This document shows, in pieces, positions 46,291 to 54,804 of a stretch of DNA of 64,000 nt. The DNA is from Leptospira kemamanensis (GTDB taxonomy: Bacteria; Spirochaetota; Leptospiria; Leptospirales; Leptospiraceae), in assembly GCF_004769665.1 (NCBI RefSeq), contig NZ_RQGG01000007.1, forward strand, positions 186,001 through 250,000, read 5' to 3'. Every line of letters begins with the position of its first letter. Position 1 is the stretch's first letter. The notes under the pieces were generated by a model. The model was not told the DNA's origin. It did no database searches and worked only from the letters and a program-made list of their open reading frames with translations. Both the position numbers and the translations under genes were made by a program.

Positions 46291-46911
46291 TCAGTTCAGA
46301 TCGGAGGCAATCGATCCTTTGTATCCAAAGTGTAAAAATTTTAAGAAACTATCTTGGTACACAAGCATGTCCTGCTTGGAAATCCCTTGTCTTACCATTT
46401 GGACAAAGATATTGAGGAAAAAAGATAGGATATTGCGAACCACAAATTCATCTACTTCCCCTTTATAACTTGGGTTCTTTTGCTTGAAGTTTGTATACTG
46501 TTCAAAATTGATTTTGGTAAGTCTTGTGAGGACAGTATCTGGAAATTCTTCCAAATGGGATCCTTGGGCTTTGGTAAGAAGTAGGATGAAATCATCTCGA
46601 TTGGAATCAACATAGTCGAGAGCTATGTGAAATCTTTCTTTCCATGCCTCATAACTGTCGTTAAACCTTTTTTCAAAATAATCAGGATGTGATACATAGG
46701 CGAAGGCTTTCTCAAGACCTGATAAAACAGGTTGTAAGATCTCAGTCAGTAGGTGTTCTTTGTTTTCAAAGTAGTTGTAGATATTACTCGTGGAGACCTT
46801 TGCTTTTTTGGCAATGGTTCGCATGCTGGCTTTTTCAAAACCAAGTTGGATGAACTCTTCACGAGCTGCTTGTAGAATTTCTTTTCTAGTATGTTCTTTT
46901 GGAGTTTGCAT
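46291..46911 (-). CDS. TetR-family transcriptional regulator
   Basis: This 206-residue regulator has an N-terminal helix-turn-helix: KEILQAAREEFIQLGFEKAS, then MRTIAKKAKVSTSNIYNYF. That is the standard TetR pattern. The ligand-binding C-terminal domain is divergent, as usual. It lies between folC and trpF on the same strand, and the 62-bp gap upstream may hold its own promoter. Its targets and ligand are unknown; nearby lipid or drug genes that would hint at them are absent. Confidence 0.85.
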   Translation of the reverse strand: MQTPKEHTRKEILQAAREEFIQLGFEKASMRTIAKKAKVSTSNIYNYFENKEHLLTEILQPVLSGLEKAFAYVSHPDYFEKRFNDSYEAWKERFHIALDYVDSNRDDFILLLTKAQGSHLEEFPDTVLTRLTKINFEQYTNFKQKNPSYKGEVDEFVVRNILSFFLNIFVQMVRQGISKQDMLVYQDSFLKFLHFGYKGSIASDLN

Positions 46912-46973
46912 AGTCCTGAACGATGTTTCCTAAAAGAACAATCTCGTTCAGGATTCATTTGTAAAGTCCAATT

Positions 46974-48200
46974 TTACATCTTTATTGTATTTTGTATTAA
47001 ATTTGCCACAATTCCATAAAGTCGAAAACTTCCTAACACCAAAAGCGGAGTTCTGCCTTGGAATACAGGAACCAGGTCCGATTCGGATTTGGTCCTTTTA
47101 GTTTGTTTGGCAAGGTCGGGCCGAGGCTCAGGAAACGTCCCAAAACCTTCTCCTTCCCATAAAAAGAGGGTTTTTAGGGCCGTTCTAGGCAAAACCTCTA
47201 GGATGCCTGGAAGATCCTTATCTGGGAGGCTCCCGAGTAGGAGGTGGAATTCGGGATGGGATTTGCAAAATTCCTGAGTCGTTGTTTGGATGGCGTCTGG
47301 ATTATGGGAAGGGTCAAAGACGATGAGCGGTTCCTTTGCCAAAACTTCCATCCTTCCTTTGGGATTGGGAACTTCTGGAAAGGATATCGATTCCAAATCA
47401 TTTTTTCGACTTGGAAAAAGGTCTTTTAGGATTTCCTTTGCATAAAGGAAATTTGACTCCAAATAACTTTCTTTAGGTGCTTGTGCGATCACATGGAGTG
47501 GGACTTTCTCTTTTTTGGGCCGATTTTGAAAAGGAAGAGGGAGAGAATCCACTTCTTCTTTCATCGCAAACAAAGCCAAAGTTTTCTCTCCAATGATTCC
47601 TAATTTTTCCTGGCAGATCGCTTCTCTCGTTCCACCTAAAATTTCAGAATGGTCGAGACCAATTTTTGTCATCACTACAAAATCGGCTTCCACTAGTTTT
47701 GTCGCATCTAACCTTCCGCCAAGTCCCGCTTCCCAAATTTCCACTTCCACATTTTGTTTCTGGAAGTATCGATAGGCAAAGACAGTTAAAAACTCAAAAT
47801 AAGATAAGGAATCTATCTCGGGATGATTTTCTTTTAAAATGGTTTGGAAACATTCTTCGACGTCTTCTTTGGAAGGAAGAGATAGATTTCCATTGGTTAC
47901 GATTTGGAATCTTTCCAGAGGTGTGAGAAGATGTGGTGACGTATACAATCCGACCTTGTAGCCGAGAAGCGAAGTAAGACAAGCTAAGTAGTGTGAGGTG
48001 GAACCTTTTCCGTTTGTTCCAACAACGCTTACGCGAATGGGTTTGGAAGGATTGGGACTTTTTTTCTCACTTGTATGAATCGAAGATTTTAGCGATGCAA
48101 ACAGTTTGTTTAGCGCATCTAGGGTATAGTTTTGGAAGACATTAAAATTTCTTGTCTTCTCCACATTTTGCCTTTGGTTTAAATACTCTAAAAATAACAT
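46974..48200 (-). CDS. folC: Bifunctional folylpolyglutamate / dihydrofolate synthase
   Basis: Mur-ligase-like enzyme that adds glutamate to dihydropteroate and folates. The P-loop is VVGTNGKGSTSHYLACL, followed by GLYTSPHLLTPLERFQI, the metal-site WEAGLGGRLDATKLV, and C-terminal FDPSHNPDAI. The 408 residues are near family length. The first 30 residues, before the conserved TLDALNKLF region, may be partly untranslated. It is cotranscribed with or near tetR and trpF. Confidence 0.92.
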   Translation of the reverse strand: MLFLEYLNQRQNVEKTRNFNVFQNYTLDALNKLFASLKSSIHTSEKKSPNPSKPIRVSVVGTNGKGSTSHYLACLTSLLGYKVGLYTSPHLLTPLERFQIVTNGNLSLPSKEDVEECFQTILKENHPEIDSLSYFEFLTVFAYRYFQKQNVEVEIWEAGLGGRLDATKLVEADFVVMTKIGLDHSEILGGTREAICQEKLGIIGEKTLALFAMKEEVDSLPLPFQNRPKKEKVPLHVIAQAPKESYLESNFLYAKEILKDLFPSRKNDLESISFPEVPNPKGRMEVLAKEPLIVFDPSHNPDAIQTTTQEFCKSHPEFHLLLGSLPDKDLPGILEVLPRTALKTLFLWEGEGFGTFPEPRPDLAKQTKRTKSESDLVPVFQGRTPLLVLGSFRLYGIVANLIQNTIKM

Positions 48201-48253
48201 TTTGTAAGCGAATATGACTCTAATTTTTGTATGCCAATGGGATCTCGTGATGG

Positions 48254-48289
48254 AAAACGAAAATAGCCAAGGACTTTCATTTTCGTTTT
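48254..48289 (-). terminator. Hairpin at the end of aroE
   Basis: AAAACGAAAAT (48254-48264) and ATTTTCGTTTT (48279-48289) form a perfect 11-bp stem with a 14-base loop. It overlaps the last codons of aroE. Read on the minus strand the stem ends in TTTT; on the plus strand it is followed by more T. It probably separates aroE from folC, though the stem is AT-rich. Confidence 0.5.
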
Positions 48290-49167
48290 TTTAATTCCTG
48301 AAGTAAAATGGATTCTACCTTTTTGATCCATTTCGACTTTGCTTTGGCTTGGGTAAAAAGTTCAAACTGTCTGATTCCTTGGTACAGTAACATATGATAT
48401 CCAGGGATGATCTCGGCCTTTTTTTTCTTCGCTTCTTTCACAAGATCTGTTTCGAGAGGATTATAAACGATATCGAATAACGTATGTTTTTTGGTAAAAA
48501 ATTGGGAATCCAAAATGCGTTCACCACCTACACCCTTCATTCCAATAGGAGTTGTGTGGATGATTAAGTCATAATCTTCTTTATTTTGCATCACTTGCTC
48601 TAACTTGGTTCGTTCTAACCAAGTTGGATTTCCTAACGATTGTTCGATCTCACTCATCGCTTCCTGGTTTCTTGCGAGTAAGTGGACCTTTCGTTTGATT
48701 TCCCGATTGTTTGCTTGGATTTTTAATTCGTTTGCGATGGAAAACAAAATTCCTTTTGCACTGCCACCACTCCCGAGAACAAGGATATTTTTTGCGATCC
48801 TCGGATCGACAAGGTCAACATTGTGTTGTTTGATGGACTGGAGGGCTCCCGTACCATCTGTATTCACCGCCTCAATCCCATCTCGTAAGAGAAGGGTATT
48901 GGACGAAGCCATAGTTTTAGAGGCTTCACAAACCTGGTTTGCTTGCGTATACGCCCATTCTTTGAAAGGAATGGTGACCGATACTCCTTTCACACCCAAA
49001 TCAAGAAGAGGAGCCAGTCCTATCTCTTTCCACCTTTCGTTCTCAAACACTAAATACACGGCATCATACCCGCTGAGTTGGAAAAGAGTATTGTGGATCC
49101 AAGGGGATAGGGTATGGCCTAAGGGATATCCTAGTATCCCGAAGATCTCAGTGTGTTTTGAATACAA
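48277..49167 (-). CDS. aroE: Shikimate dehydrogenase (NADP)
   Basis: Reduces 3-dehydroshikimate to shikimate in aromatic amino acid synthesis. The N-terminal domain has FGILGYPLGHTLSPWIHN, SVTIPFKEWA with the catalytic Lys, and AVNTDGTG with the catalytic Asp. The NADP domain has ILVLGSGGSAKGILF, and the C-terminal YHMLLYQGIRQFELF is typical. The 296 residues are slightly longer than E. coli AroE. It lies 76 bp from folC, with a hairpin between. Confidence 0.95.
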   Translation of the reverse strand: MYSKHTEIFGILGYPLGHTLSPWIHNTLFQLSGYDAVYLVFENERWKEIGLAPLLDLGVKGVSVTIPFKEWAYTQANQVCEASKTMASSNTLLLRDGIEAVNTDGTGALQSIKQHNVDLVDPRIAKNILVLGSGGSAKGILFSIANELKIQANNREIKRKVHLLARNQEAMSEIEQSLGNPTWLERTKLEQVMQNKEDYDLIIHTTPIGMKGVGGERILDSQFFTKKHTLFDIVYNPLETDLVKEAKKKKAEIIPGYHMLLYQGIRQFELFTQAKAKSKWIKKVESILLQELKKRK

Positions 49168-49242
49168 GGAAAACCTCTTTTTTTTATCTTATGGACTAAA
49201 CAATGGCTTACCGAAAATAGGTAATAGATAGGTACAAGACCA

Positions 49243-49587
49243 ATGATTTCATTACCGCTTGCCGCACCATCGGAACCATGGACAATTCTCGTTGATATTT
49301 TATTCTTTTTTCTCGCATCCGCAGCCTGTGCCTATTATTTTTATTATTACAAACGAAAAGACTTACTCGGAAAATTTTGGGGATCTACTTTTGTCGCAGG
49401 AATTGGTGCGTTGATTGTATTTGCCACATTACAAACCTATATCCGTGACATCATCATGTGGCTCATGTCTCCAAAAATTGGATCCACACAATTATCAAAC
49501 GTGAATTTGGTCGCTATTTTTCTTGGTGGATTTTTTGCTCTCTACGTTATGAACCGAATCAACCATAACAAAGAACGAAGGGATTGA
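49243..49587 (+). CDS. Small membrane protein with three helices
   Basis: This 114-residue protein has three hydrophobic segments (about 11-35, 44-62 and 85-102) and a charged C-terminal tail. It is divergent from aroE. Its last 31 codons overlap the convergent glycosyltransferase gene, and the third helix lies in that overlap, so the overlap is real coding sequence for this gene if the topology is right. No family is recognised. Confidence 0.55.
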   Translation: MISLPLAAPSEPWTILVDILFFFLASAACAYYFYYYKRKDLLGKFWGSTFVAGIGALIVFATLQTYIRDIIMWLMSPKIGSTQLSNVNLVAIFLGGFFALYVMNRINHNKERRD

Positions 49588-50337
49588 ATTCGATTTTTCG
49601 TAAAGTTTGAGATACTTTAGAAAATTATAATAAAACCCAAGGAGAGCGAGAACAAAACCTTGTTTTCCATCTAGGATTCCTAAGCGAATCCAATACATAT
49701 AAAAACCCTTAAAACATCCTTTCATAAAAGCCCAAAAAATAGAACTTCGTTTCCCTTTTCGATACTCTTCTTCTGCAAACAAACTAGAATACCGATCAAT
49801 GAATTTCAAATGGTCTGATATATTTTTATAAGAATAATGGAAGAGTGGATTTTTTAATTTAGAAGGTTTGCCATTTAACTTCACTCTTTCGTGCACCAAA
49901 CCGCCGCTAAACTGTCCTTCTGATTTTTGGAACAATCGGATTTGATAATTTGGATAGTATCCACCGAATCGAATCCATTTGCCTAAATAAAACGTGAGTC
50001 TTGGTACTAAAAATCCTTTTGTTTTCAAATTGTTTTTGGAAAACAGATCGAGGATTTCTTCTTTTAATTTAGGAGAAACCACTTCGTCCGCATCAATGGC
50101 AAATACCCAATCATGTTTCGTTTTTGTAATCGCAAAGTTTTTTTGGTCTGCGTAATTTTCAAATGGCCTGTGGTAAACTTTGGCTCCAAATGATTTCGCA
50201 ATTTCTACTGTATCATCTGTTGATCCTGAATCCACAATGACGATTTCATCCACAAAAGAAATGGCTTTTAAGGTACGGCTGAGGTTATCAGCTTCATTTA
50301 AGGTGATGATCGCACAGGAGATAGGAATTGATGTCAT
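49495..50337 (-). CDS. Family 2 glycosyltransferase (WaaE/KdtX-like)
   Basis: This 280-residue GT-A glycosyltransferase starts ISCAIITLNEADNLSRTLKA and has EIVIVDSGSTDDTVEIA, then the metal-binding DWVFAIDADEVVS. The section GGYYPNYQIRLFQK and GGLVHERV is typical of the WaaE-like beta-glucosyltransferases of lipopolysaccharide cores. The C-terminal 30 residues (IPSFFVMVDSVHNVESKKST...) look unlike the family and lie inside the overlap with the opposite membrane protein gene. The start abuts the stop of the GHKL ATPase gene. The acceptor is unknown. Confidence 0.88.
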   Translation of the reverse strand: MTSIPISCAIITLNEADNLSRTLKAISFVDEIVIVDSGSTDDTVEIAKSFGAKVYHRPFENYADQKNFAITKTKHDWVFAIDADEVVSPKLKEEILDLFSKNNLKTKGFLVPRLTFYLGKWIRFGGYYPNYQIRLFQKSEGQFSGGLVHERVKLNGKPSKLKNPLFHYSYKNISDHLKFIDRYSSLFAEEEYRKGKRSSIFWAFMKGCFKGFYMYWIRLGILDGKQGFVLALLGFYYNFLKYLKLYEKSNSIPSFFVMVDSVHNVESKKSTKKNSDQIHV

Positions 50338-51042
50338 TTAAGGTTCGTTAGAATCGCGTCTGGAAATAAACTTTTCACTGAGTGGTATTTCCAATCTAGC
50401 AATGGTCGAATCCTCGCCAATGATGATTCTAAAAAAATTAGGATCAATCCCTTCCCCTTTTAACATGATGAGGATGAGAGCAAGACCAAGGCCTGCTCCT
50501 TCTGAGGTGTCCGCATTATCGATGTAAAACTGAGCAATGTCATCGTACATCATGCCTTTTTCCAAACGTTCGCGGATTGATTTTTCTTCTTCTTTGGCAA
50601 TGGGAGTATTGTTGATCACTTCAATGATGATGCCATCATCGTTGTATTTAAAATTAATAAGGCAGTAGTATCCTTTTTTTTTGGCTTTGATCCCGAATTC
50701 GTTCGACATCTCTTCCGAAAACATCTCTCGATATTCGCGAACCCCTTTGGCATATTCCGAAGGGTTTAACATGCTATACCCACGTTCTTCAAAGAAAACC
50801 CGTTTTTGGTTGGCTTTGCAGGCATTGATGGCGAGTTCTTTGATGATGGTGTAGAGCGTAGGAACGAGTGTGGGATAGGTGAGACGGTCCAAAATTAGGC
50901 CTACGGCCTCTTTGATGTGTTCTTCCACGGATTTGGAGACCCGGTGGGTCTTTAGCGAGAGAATTTTCCCGTTTTCGATATGTAATTTGATGTGATCAGA
51001 AATCTCGCTTGTTTCCTTTCCCATACCCGAAATCTTTTCCAT
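50338..51042 (-). CDS. GHKL (histidine-kinase-type) ATPase domain protein
   Basis: This 234-residue protein has a single HATPase domain: N-box TIIKELAINACKANQKR, later the G1-like NNTPI stretch, and the G-box TSEGAGLGLALILIML. No phospho-accepting His domain or membrane helix is seen, so it is not a complete sensor kinase. It may be an anti-sigma or switch kinase, or a partner of a separate receptor. ATG 51042 is chosen because AAGGA lies 5 bases upstream. It is coupled to the glycosyltransferase gene. Confidence 0.7.
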   Translation of the reverse strand: MEKISGMGKETSEISDHIKLHIENGKILSLKTHRVSKSVEEHIKEAVGLILDRLTYPTLVPTLYTIIKELAINACKANQKRVFFEERGYSMLNPSEYAKGVREYREMFSEEMSNEFGIKAKKKGYYCLINFKYNDDGIIIEVINNTPIAKEEEKSIRERLEKGMMYDDIAQFYIDNADTSEGAGLGLALILIMLKGEGIDPNFFRIIIGEDSTIARLEIPLSEKFISRRDSNEP

Positions 51043-51078
51043 TCTAGTCCTTACTGTCAAGGTACTAAGACCGCTAGC

Positions 51079-52452
51079 ATGAAAAACCGCAGGCTTCTAT
51101 CCCTCACCTTATTCCTATCGGCTATTGCCCCCTCGATTCTTTTGTCTCAATCTTTGAAAATGAAATCTGTTCGGATTTGGGACAGTGAAAAAGCCAATTT
51201 TTCTGGATTTGTCGATTTGGAAGTGGGGCAGGGTAAAATTCTTTCGATGAAACCCGCATCCCCCAAACCAAATCCGGAATACCTATTGCCGGGATTTTGT
51301 GACGCCTCTGTCACCATTAGTGCCAATGGGCAAGGGGGAAAAACAAACAAAGCCGAACTCTCTCGTGTTTTCCTTGGATTTTTATCCGCAGGGTTTAGTC
51401 ACATTGAGTCTGTCGGTGACCCCAATCTTACTTCTTTGCAATCGGATATCGTCAGGTCGAAATGGAATGCTCCCATCCTTTCCCAAACCCAAAAACCCCA
51501 TCTGTATCCAGACCTGGAAGTGGGGGATGGATCCAATTACCAATCGGGACTCAAGGGAAATTGGGATTCCAAACGAAATGGCCATGTTCCCATTTTCTTA
51601 AAAGAAAAGGAAAACCGTGGTTTTTCGCAAACCGAACTCTTTGCCAAACGAAAGGAGTTGGAATCAAATGGGAATTTGGCTGTCGCATACACCTTCGCAG
51701 ACAAAACCAGTTGGGAAGATGCACTCGACACTGGATTCACGGTTCTTTTCCATCCCATGCCAGTAGGAACCAATCTCTACCGCACGCAAAAACGTGATTT
51801 TTTATGGGCGCCGCTCTTTGGGATTCTTTACTTACAGGAACTCAAACGAAAACCAGAGGTTGGAAAAGAAGAAGCCGTCACGTGGGCCAAAGTCCATCCT
51901 TATTTTGGCAAAGTATGGAAAGAAAATTTGATTTGGGAAACGGAAAACTCAGAAGAAACGGAATCCGAGCCCTTCTCCCTGTATGCCTCGCAGTTTCGTT
52001 TGGAAACAGAAACCCATTCCAATTTACTCTTTGCGAGCGGCTCTGGTCATTGGGGTCTTTTCCCTGGCCAAGCTGCCGTTGTAGAAGTGATGCTTTGGGA
52101 AAGTTTGCTCCAAGAGGCAAAGAAAAAAGAAGAGAAACCGAATGTTGCCTCAAAAGGGTTTTGGGAATCTCTCTTTGGAAACAAATCCTATACTCTTTTG
52201 CCTACGAATCGGGATGAGGAAAGTTTGCCACAAGTGCGACGTCGTATCATCCAAACACTCACCCAAACGACCTGTCAATATGTGGGAGCCGATCATGGGG
52301 GAAGGCTCCGAGTGGGAGGACCTGCGCATTTTTCGATCCTTTCGGAAAATCCTCTGAAACGTGCTTCGGGAATATTTCCAATTGAATCCATGGTATTGGG
52401 AGGAAAATTGGTATATACCTCCAAACCCACCAAGGAAGGAACCGCAAAATGA
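51079..52452 (+). CDS. Secreted amidohydrolase-like protein lacking metal ligands
   Basis: This 457-residue protein has a signal peptide (LLSLTLFLSAIAPSILLSQS). The body follows the amidohydrolase order: a small beta-sandwich (RIWDSEKANFSGFVDLEVGQG), YLLPGFCDASVTI where enzymes have P-G-x-I-D-x-H-x-H, the late SGHWGLFPGQAAVVEVMLWE, and the closing RLRVGGPAHFSILSENPLK. The H-x-H metal pair is replaced by Ser-Thr, so hydrolase activity is unlikely. It ends ATGA-coupled to the S1-domain gene. The start is chosen at the ATG before the signal peptide. Confidence 0.65.
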   Translation: MKNRRLLSLTLFLSAIAPSILLSQSLKMKSVRIWDSEKANFSGFVDLEVGQGKILSMKPASPKPNPEYLLPGFCDASVTISANGQGGKTNKAELSRVFLGFLSAGFSHIESVGDPNLTSLQSDIVRSKWNAPILSQTQKPHLYPDLEVGDGSNYQSGLKGNWDSKRNGHVPIFLKEKENRGFSQTELFAKRKELESNGNLAVAYTFADKTSWEDALDTGFTVLFHPMPVGTNLYRTQKRDFLWAPLFGILYLQELKRKPEVGKEEAVTWAKVHPYFGKVWKENLIWETENSEETESEPFSLYASQFRLETETHSNLLFASGSGHWGLFPGQAAVVEVMLWESLLQEAKKKEEKPNVASKGFWESLFGNKSYTLLPTNRDEESLPQVRRRIIQTLTQTTCQYVGADHGGRLRVGGPAHFSILSENPLKRASGIFPIESMVLGGKLVYTSKPTKEGTAK

Positions 52453-53606
52453 AAGGCCCATCCTCAGAATTTGACCGTTTATTAGAAGAAAGTTTTAAAA
52501 AAAGACAATCCATTGAACCTGGCTCACGCCATGAAGCGAAAGTAACAGCTGTTAAAAATGATTATGTGTTCATTCGCACCGTAGACAATAAAGTCATCGG
52601 GAATATCTCTTCAGAAGAATGGAGAGAAGAAGTGTTACCAAAAGTTGGTGAAACACTCATCGTATATTTTTTAAAAGAAAACTCGGGTGATTTTTATTTT
52701 ACCACTTGTTTGTCAGCTGACAACCTAACAGAAGAAAATTTAGAATTGGCAAATCAATTTGAAATCCCAGTGCTCGGCCAATTATTACAAGAAGGTAATG
52801 GTGGTTGGGACGTTAAACTTGGGAGTGCGACAGCCTTTGTTCCGTTTAGCCAATTAGATGTCTCACTCAAAGGGAAAAACATCTCTGGCAAACGGATTAA
52901 GTTTATCATCTCAGAACTTGGGAAAAAACAATCTAAAATCCTTCTCTCTCAAAAGAAAATAGCAGACAAAGAAAGAGAGACCAAAAAGCAACTGTTACGT
53001 GACGAGTTAAAAGTAGGCATGTTTGTTTCCTGCACAGTCAAAAGCATTCATAAATTTGGACTCATTGTGGATATGGATGGATTGGATGCTCTTGTCCCAC
53101 AATCCGAAGCCACTTACAAAAAAAGTCCAGACCTCACAACTGAGTTTCGAGTGGGAGAAACCCTTCGTGCCAAAATTCTAACTTTGGATTGGTCTACGAA
53201 TAAAATCTCACTTAGTGTAAAAGATTTTTTATCAGACCCATGGTCTGGCAAACTTCCATTCAAAGAATCAGATATCATTTCAGGGACTGTGGAATCAATT
53301 AAACCTTTCGGACTTTTTGTACGGTTGGGAGATGATTTTTCTGGTCTTGTTCCAAACAAAGAAACAGGGATTCCACAACGAACTCCTCTGAACACAGTAT
53401 TCCAACCTGGTCAAAAACTCGAAGTATTTGTTTTGGAAATCAATCCTGAGAAAAGACAAATTGCTCTTTCCATTTCCAAAGCAGCAGAAGCAAAAGACCG
53501 AATGGAATACCAAGAATATCTTTCTAAAGATGAGGCAACAGGATCTGTTTCCAGTTTTGGACTTGCGCTCCAAAAATCATTGGAAAACCAAAAAAAGAAG
53601 AAGTAA
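52449..53606 (+). CDS. S1-domain RNA-binding protein
   Basis: This 385-residue protein has four S1/OB-fold repeats (about 20-90, 97-167, 187-258 and 272-345). The last two are the most typical: GMFVSCTVKSIHKFGLIVDM and GTVESIKPFGLFVRLGDDFSGLVPNKE. It resembles ribosomal protein S1 but is shorter than the six-repeat form, so it is either the spirochaetal S1 or a paralogue. It overlaps the amidohydrolase-like gene by 4 bp and is followed 7 bp later by trmL, placing it among RNA functions. Confidence 0.85.
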   Translation: MKGPSSEFDRLLEESFKKRQSIEPGSRHEAKVTAVKNDYVFIRTVDNKVIGNISSEEWREEVLPKVGETLIVYFLKENSGDFYFTTCLSADNLTEENLELANQFEIPVLGQLLQEGNGGWDVKLGSATAFVPFSQLDVSLKGKNISGKRIKFIISELGKKQSKILLSQKKIADKERETKKQLLRDELKVGMFVSCTVKSIHKFGLIVDMDGLDALVPQSEATYKKSPDLTTEFRVGETLRAKILTLDWSTNKISLSVKDFLSDPWSGKLPFKESDIISGTVESIKPFGLFVRLGDDFSGLVPNKETGIPQRTPLNTVFQPGQKLEVFVLEINPEKRQIALSISKAAEAKDRMEYQEYLSKDEATGSVSSFGLALQKSLENQKKKK

Positions 53607-53613
53607 ACTTCGA

Positions 53614-54081
53614 TTGGAAATTGCATTATTTCGTCCCGAAATACCACCTAACACGGGTAATATCGCGCGCCTCTGTGTAAACGCAGGTGTGCCACTTTCC
53701 ATTGTAGGGGAACCTTCCTTTGACCTCTCTGAAAAAGCCGTGCGGCGAGCAGGGCTTGATTATTGGAAGGATTTGAATTTGTACCAGTTCCCGACTTGGG
53801 AGGAGTTTCAAACGACCAAAGAATCCGAAGGCAATCGAATTTTCCTCGTCTCCAAATTTGGAAAAAAAACCTATTGGGATGTGAAGTTTCGGGCAAATGA
53901 TGTGTTTTTATTTGGGAGAGAAACTTCGGGACTCCCGGAAGAAATTCACAACGGACACCCTTCTGACCAAATCATTTCGATTCCTATGGCAGAAGCGAGC
54001 CGATCGATCAATTTATCCAATGCTGTTGCCATCGTTCTTTATGAAGCACTGCGCCAAGAAAAAACGCGGACTAATCCCTAA
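53614..54081 (+). CDS. trmL: tRNA (cytidine/uridine-2'-O-)-methyltransferase TrmL
   Basis: SPOUT-class enzyme that 2'-O-methylates the wobble base (position 34) of certain leucine tRNAs. The start region EIALFRPEIPPNTGNIARLC, then LFGRETSGLP, and IPMAEASRSINLSNAVAIVL, which forms the knot that binds SAM, are complete. TTG 53614 gives 155 residues, matching the roughly 157 of E. coli TrmL; a longer frame to 53428 overlaps the S1 gene and is not protein-like. Coupling to the S1-domain gene is likely. Confidence 0.92.
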   Translation: MEIALFRPEIPPNTGNIARLCVNAGVPLSIVGEPSFDLSEKAVRRAGLDYWKDLNLYQFPTWEEFQTTKESEGNRIFLVSKFGKKTYWDVKFRANDVFLFGRETSGLPEEIHNGHPSDQIISIPMAEASRSINLSNAVAIVLYEALRQEKTRTNP

Positions 54082-54114
54082 AGTATAAAACAATTTACAA
54101 GTCCTCCGTTCTCA

Positions 54115-54798
54115 TTGAAATGGGAATATATGCCGTTCCCTCTCTCCAGAACTGAGTTAGAGAAAGAAATCAAAACTTTGTTCTCCAATGGACTTTCGGG
54201 GAATGTGAACGATTTTACCTCTTGGGTGTTTATGGAAACCCAGAGAAAATTCAAAGATGTTCCGAACGTGACTTTGGAAACCGTCACCACAGTGATGGAT
54301 GAGTTTGTCAAAGATGGACTCATTACCACAAATCCCATTGACCCACGAGAATACTACATTACAGACGAGTCACCTATTGTAAGGAAGATGGGAACATCAG
54401 AATCCTTTGTGATCCTTGGGGCACTTCATTATAACCCCATGCAATATGTTCGGGCAAGGCTTGCTTATTTTCTCAAACGAAATGGAATTGATGAAGAGTT
54501 GCGGATGGATCTTTGTATCGCCACCGTAGAAGCCGTAGAAAATGCCGCCAAGTATGGTGATGGTGGTGGTGTGGAAGTGACCTTCCAAATTGATAAACAA
54601 AAAGTCTTTACAATTGAAATGGTCAATACCGTAAAAGATTTTAATTTAGAAGATGATATCCAAAGAGGGAAATTTTCATCCACAGCAACTCTGATGCGTG
54701 GTATGATGGTCATGCAAAAACTTTTTGATTCAGTGGACTTAGAGATCACTGATAACAGAAAACAAGCTATCCTAAAAGCAACTCGTAAACTAACATAG
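54115..54798 (+). CDS. Protein with C-terminal RsbW-like ATPase domain
   Basis: This 227-residue protein has an N-terminal half (about 1-95) that looks like a winged-helix or helical domain. The C-terminal half is a GHKL ATPase of the anti-sigma kind: N-box CIATVEAVENAAKYGDGGG, and G-box stretch STATLMRGMMVMQKLFDSVD. Such proteins phosphorylate anti-sigma antagonists in partner-switching systems. The start is TTG 54115, or ATG 54130 with GGGA nearby. No sigma factor or STAS partner is adjacent. It is 6 bp before uvrB. Confidence 0.75.
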   Translation: MKWEYMPFPLSRTELEKEIKTLFSNGLSGNVNDFTSWVFMETQRKFKDVPNVTLETVTTVMDEFVKDGLITTNPIDPREYYITDESPIVRKMGTSESFVILGALHYNPMQYVRARLAYFLKRNGIDEELRMDLCIATVEAVENAAKYGDGGGVEVTFQIDKQKVFTIEMVNTVKDFNLEDDIQRGKFSSTATLMRGMMVMQKLFDSVDLEITDNRKQAILKATRKLT

Positions 54799-54804
54799 GT
54801 TCCT

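Noticed and set aside
53428..53613. 62-residue N-terminal extension of TrmL
   Set aside because: It lies inside the S1-domain gene in another frame and would make TrmL much longer than its family.
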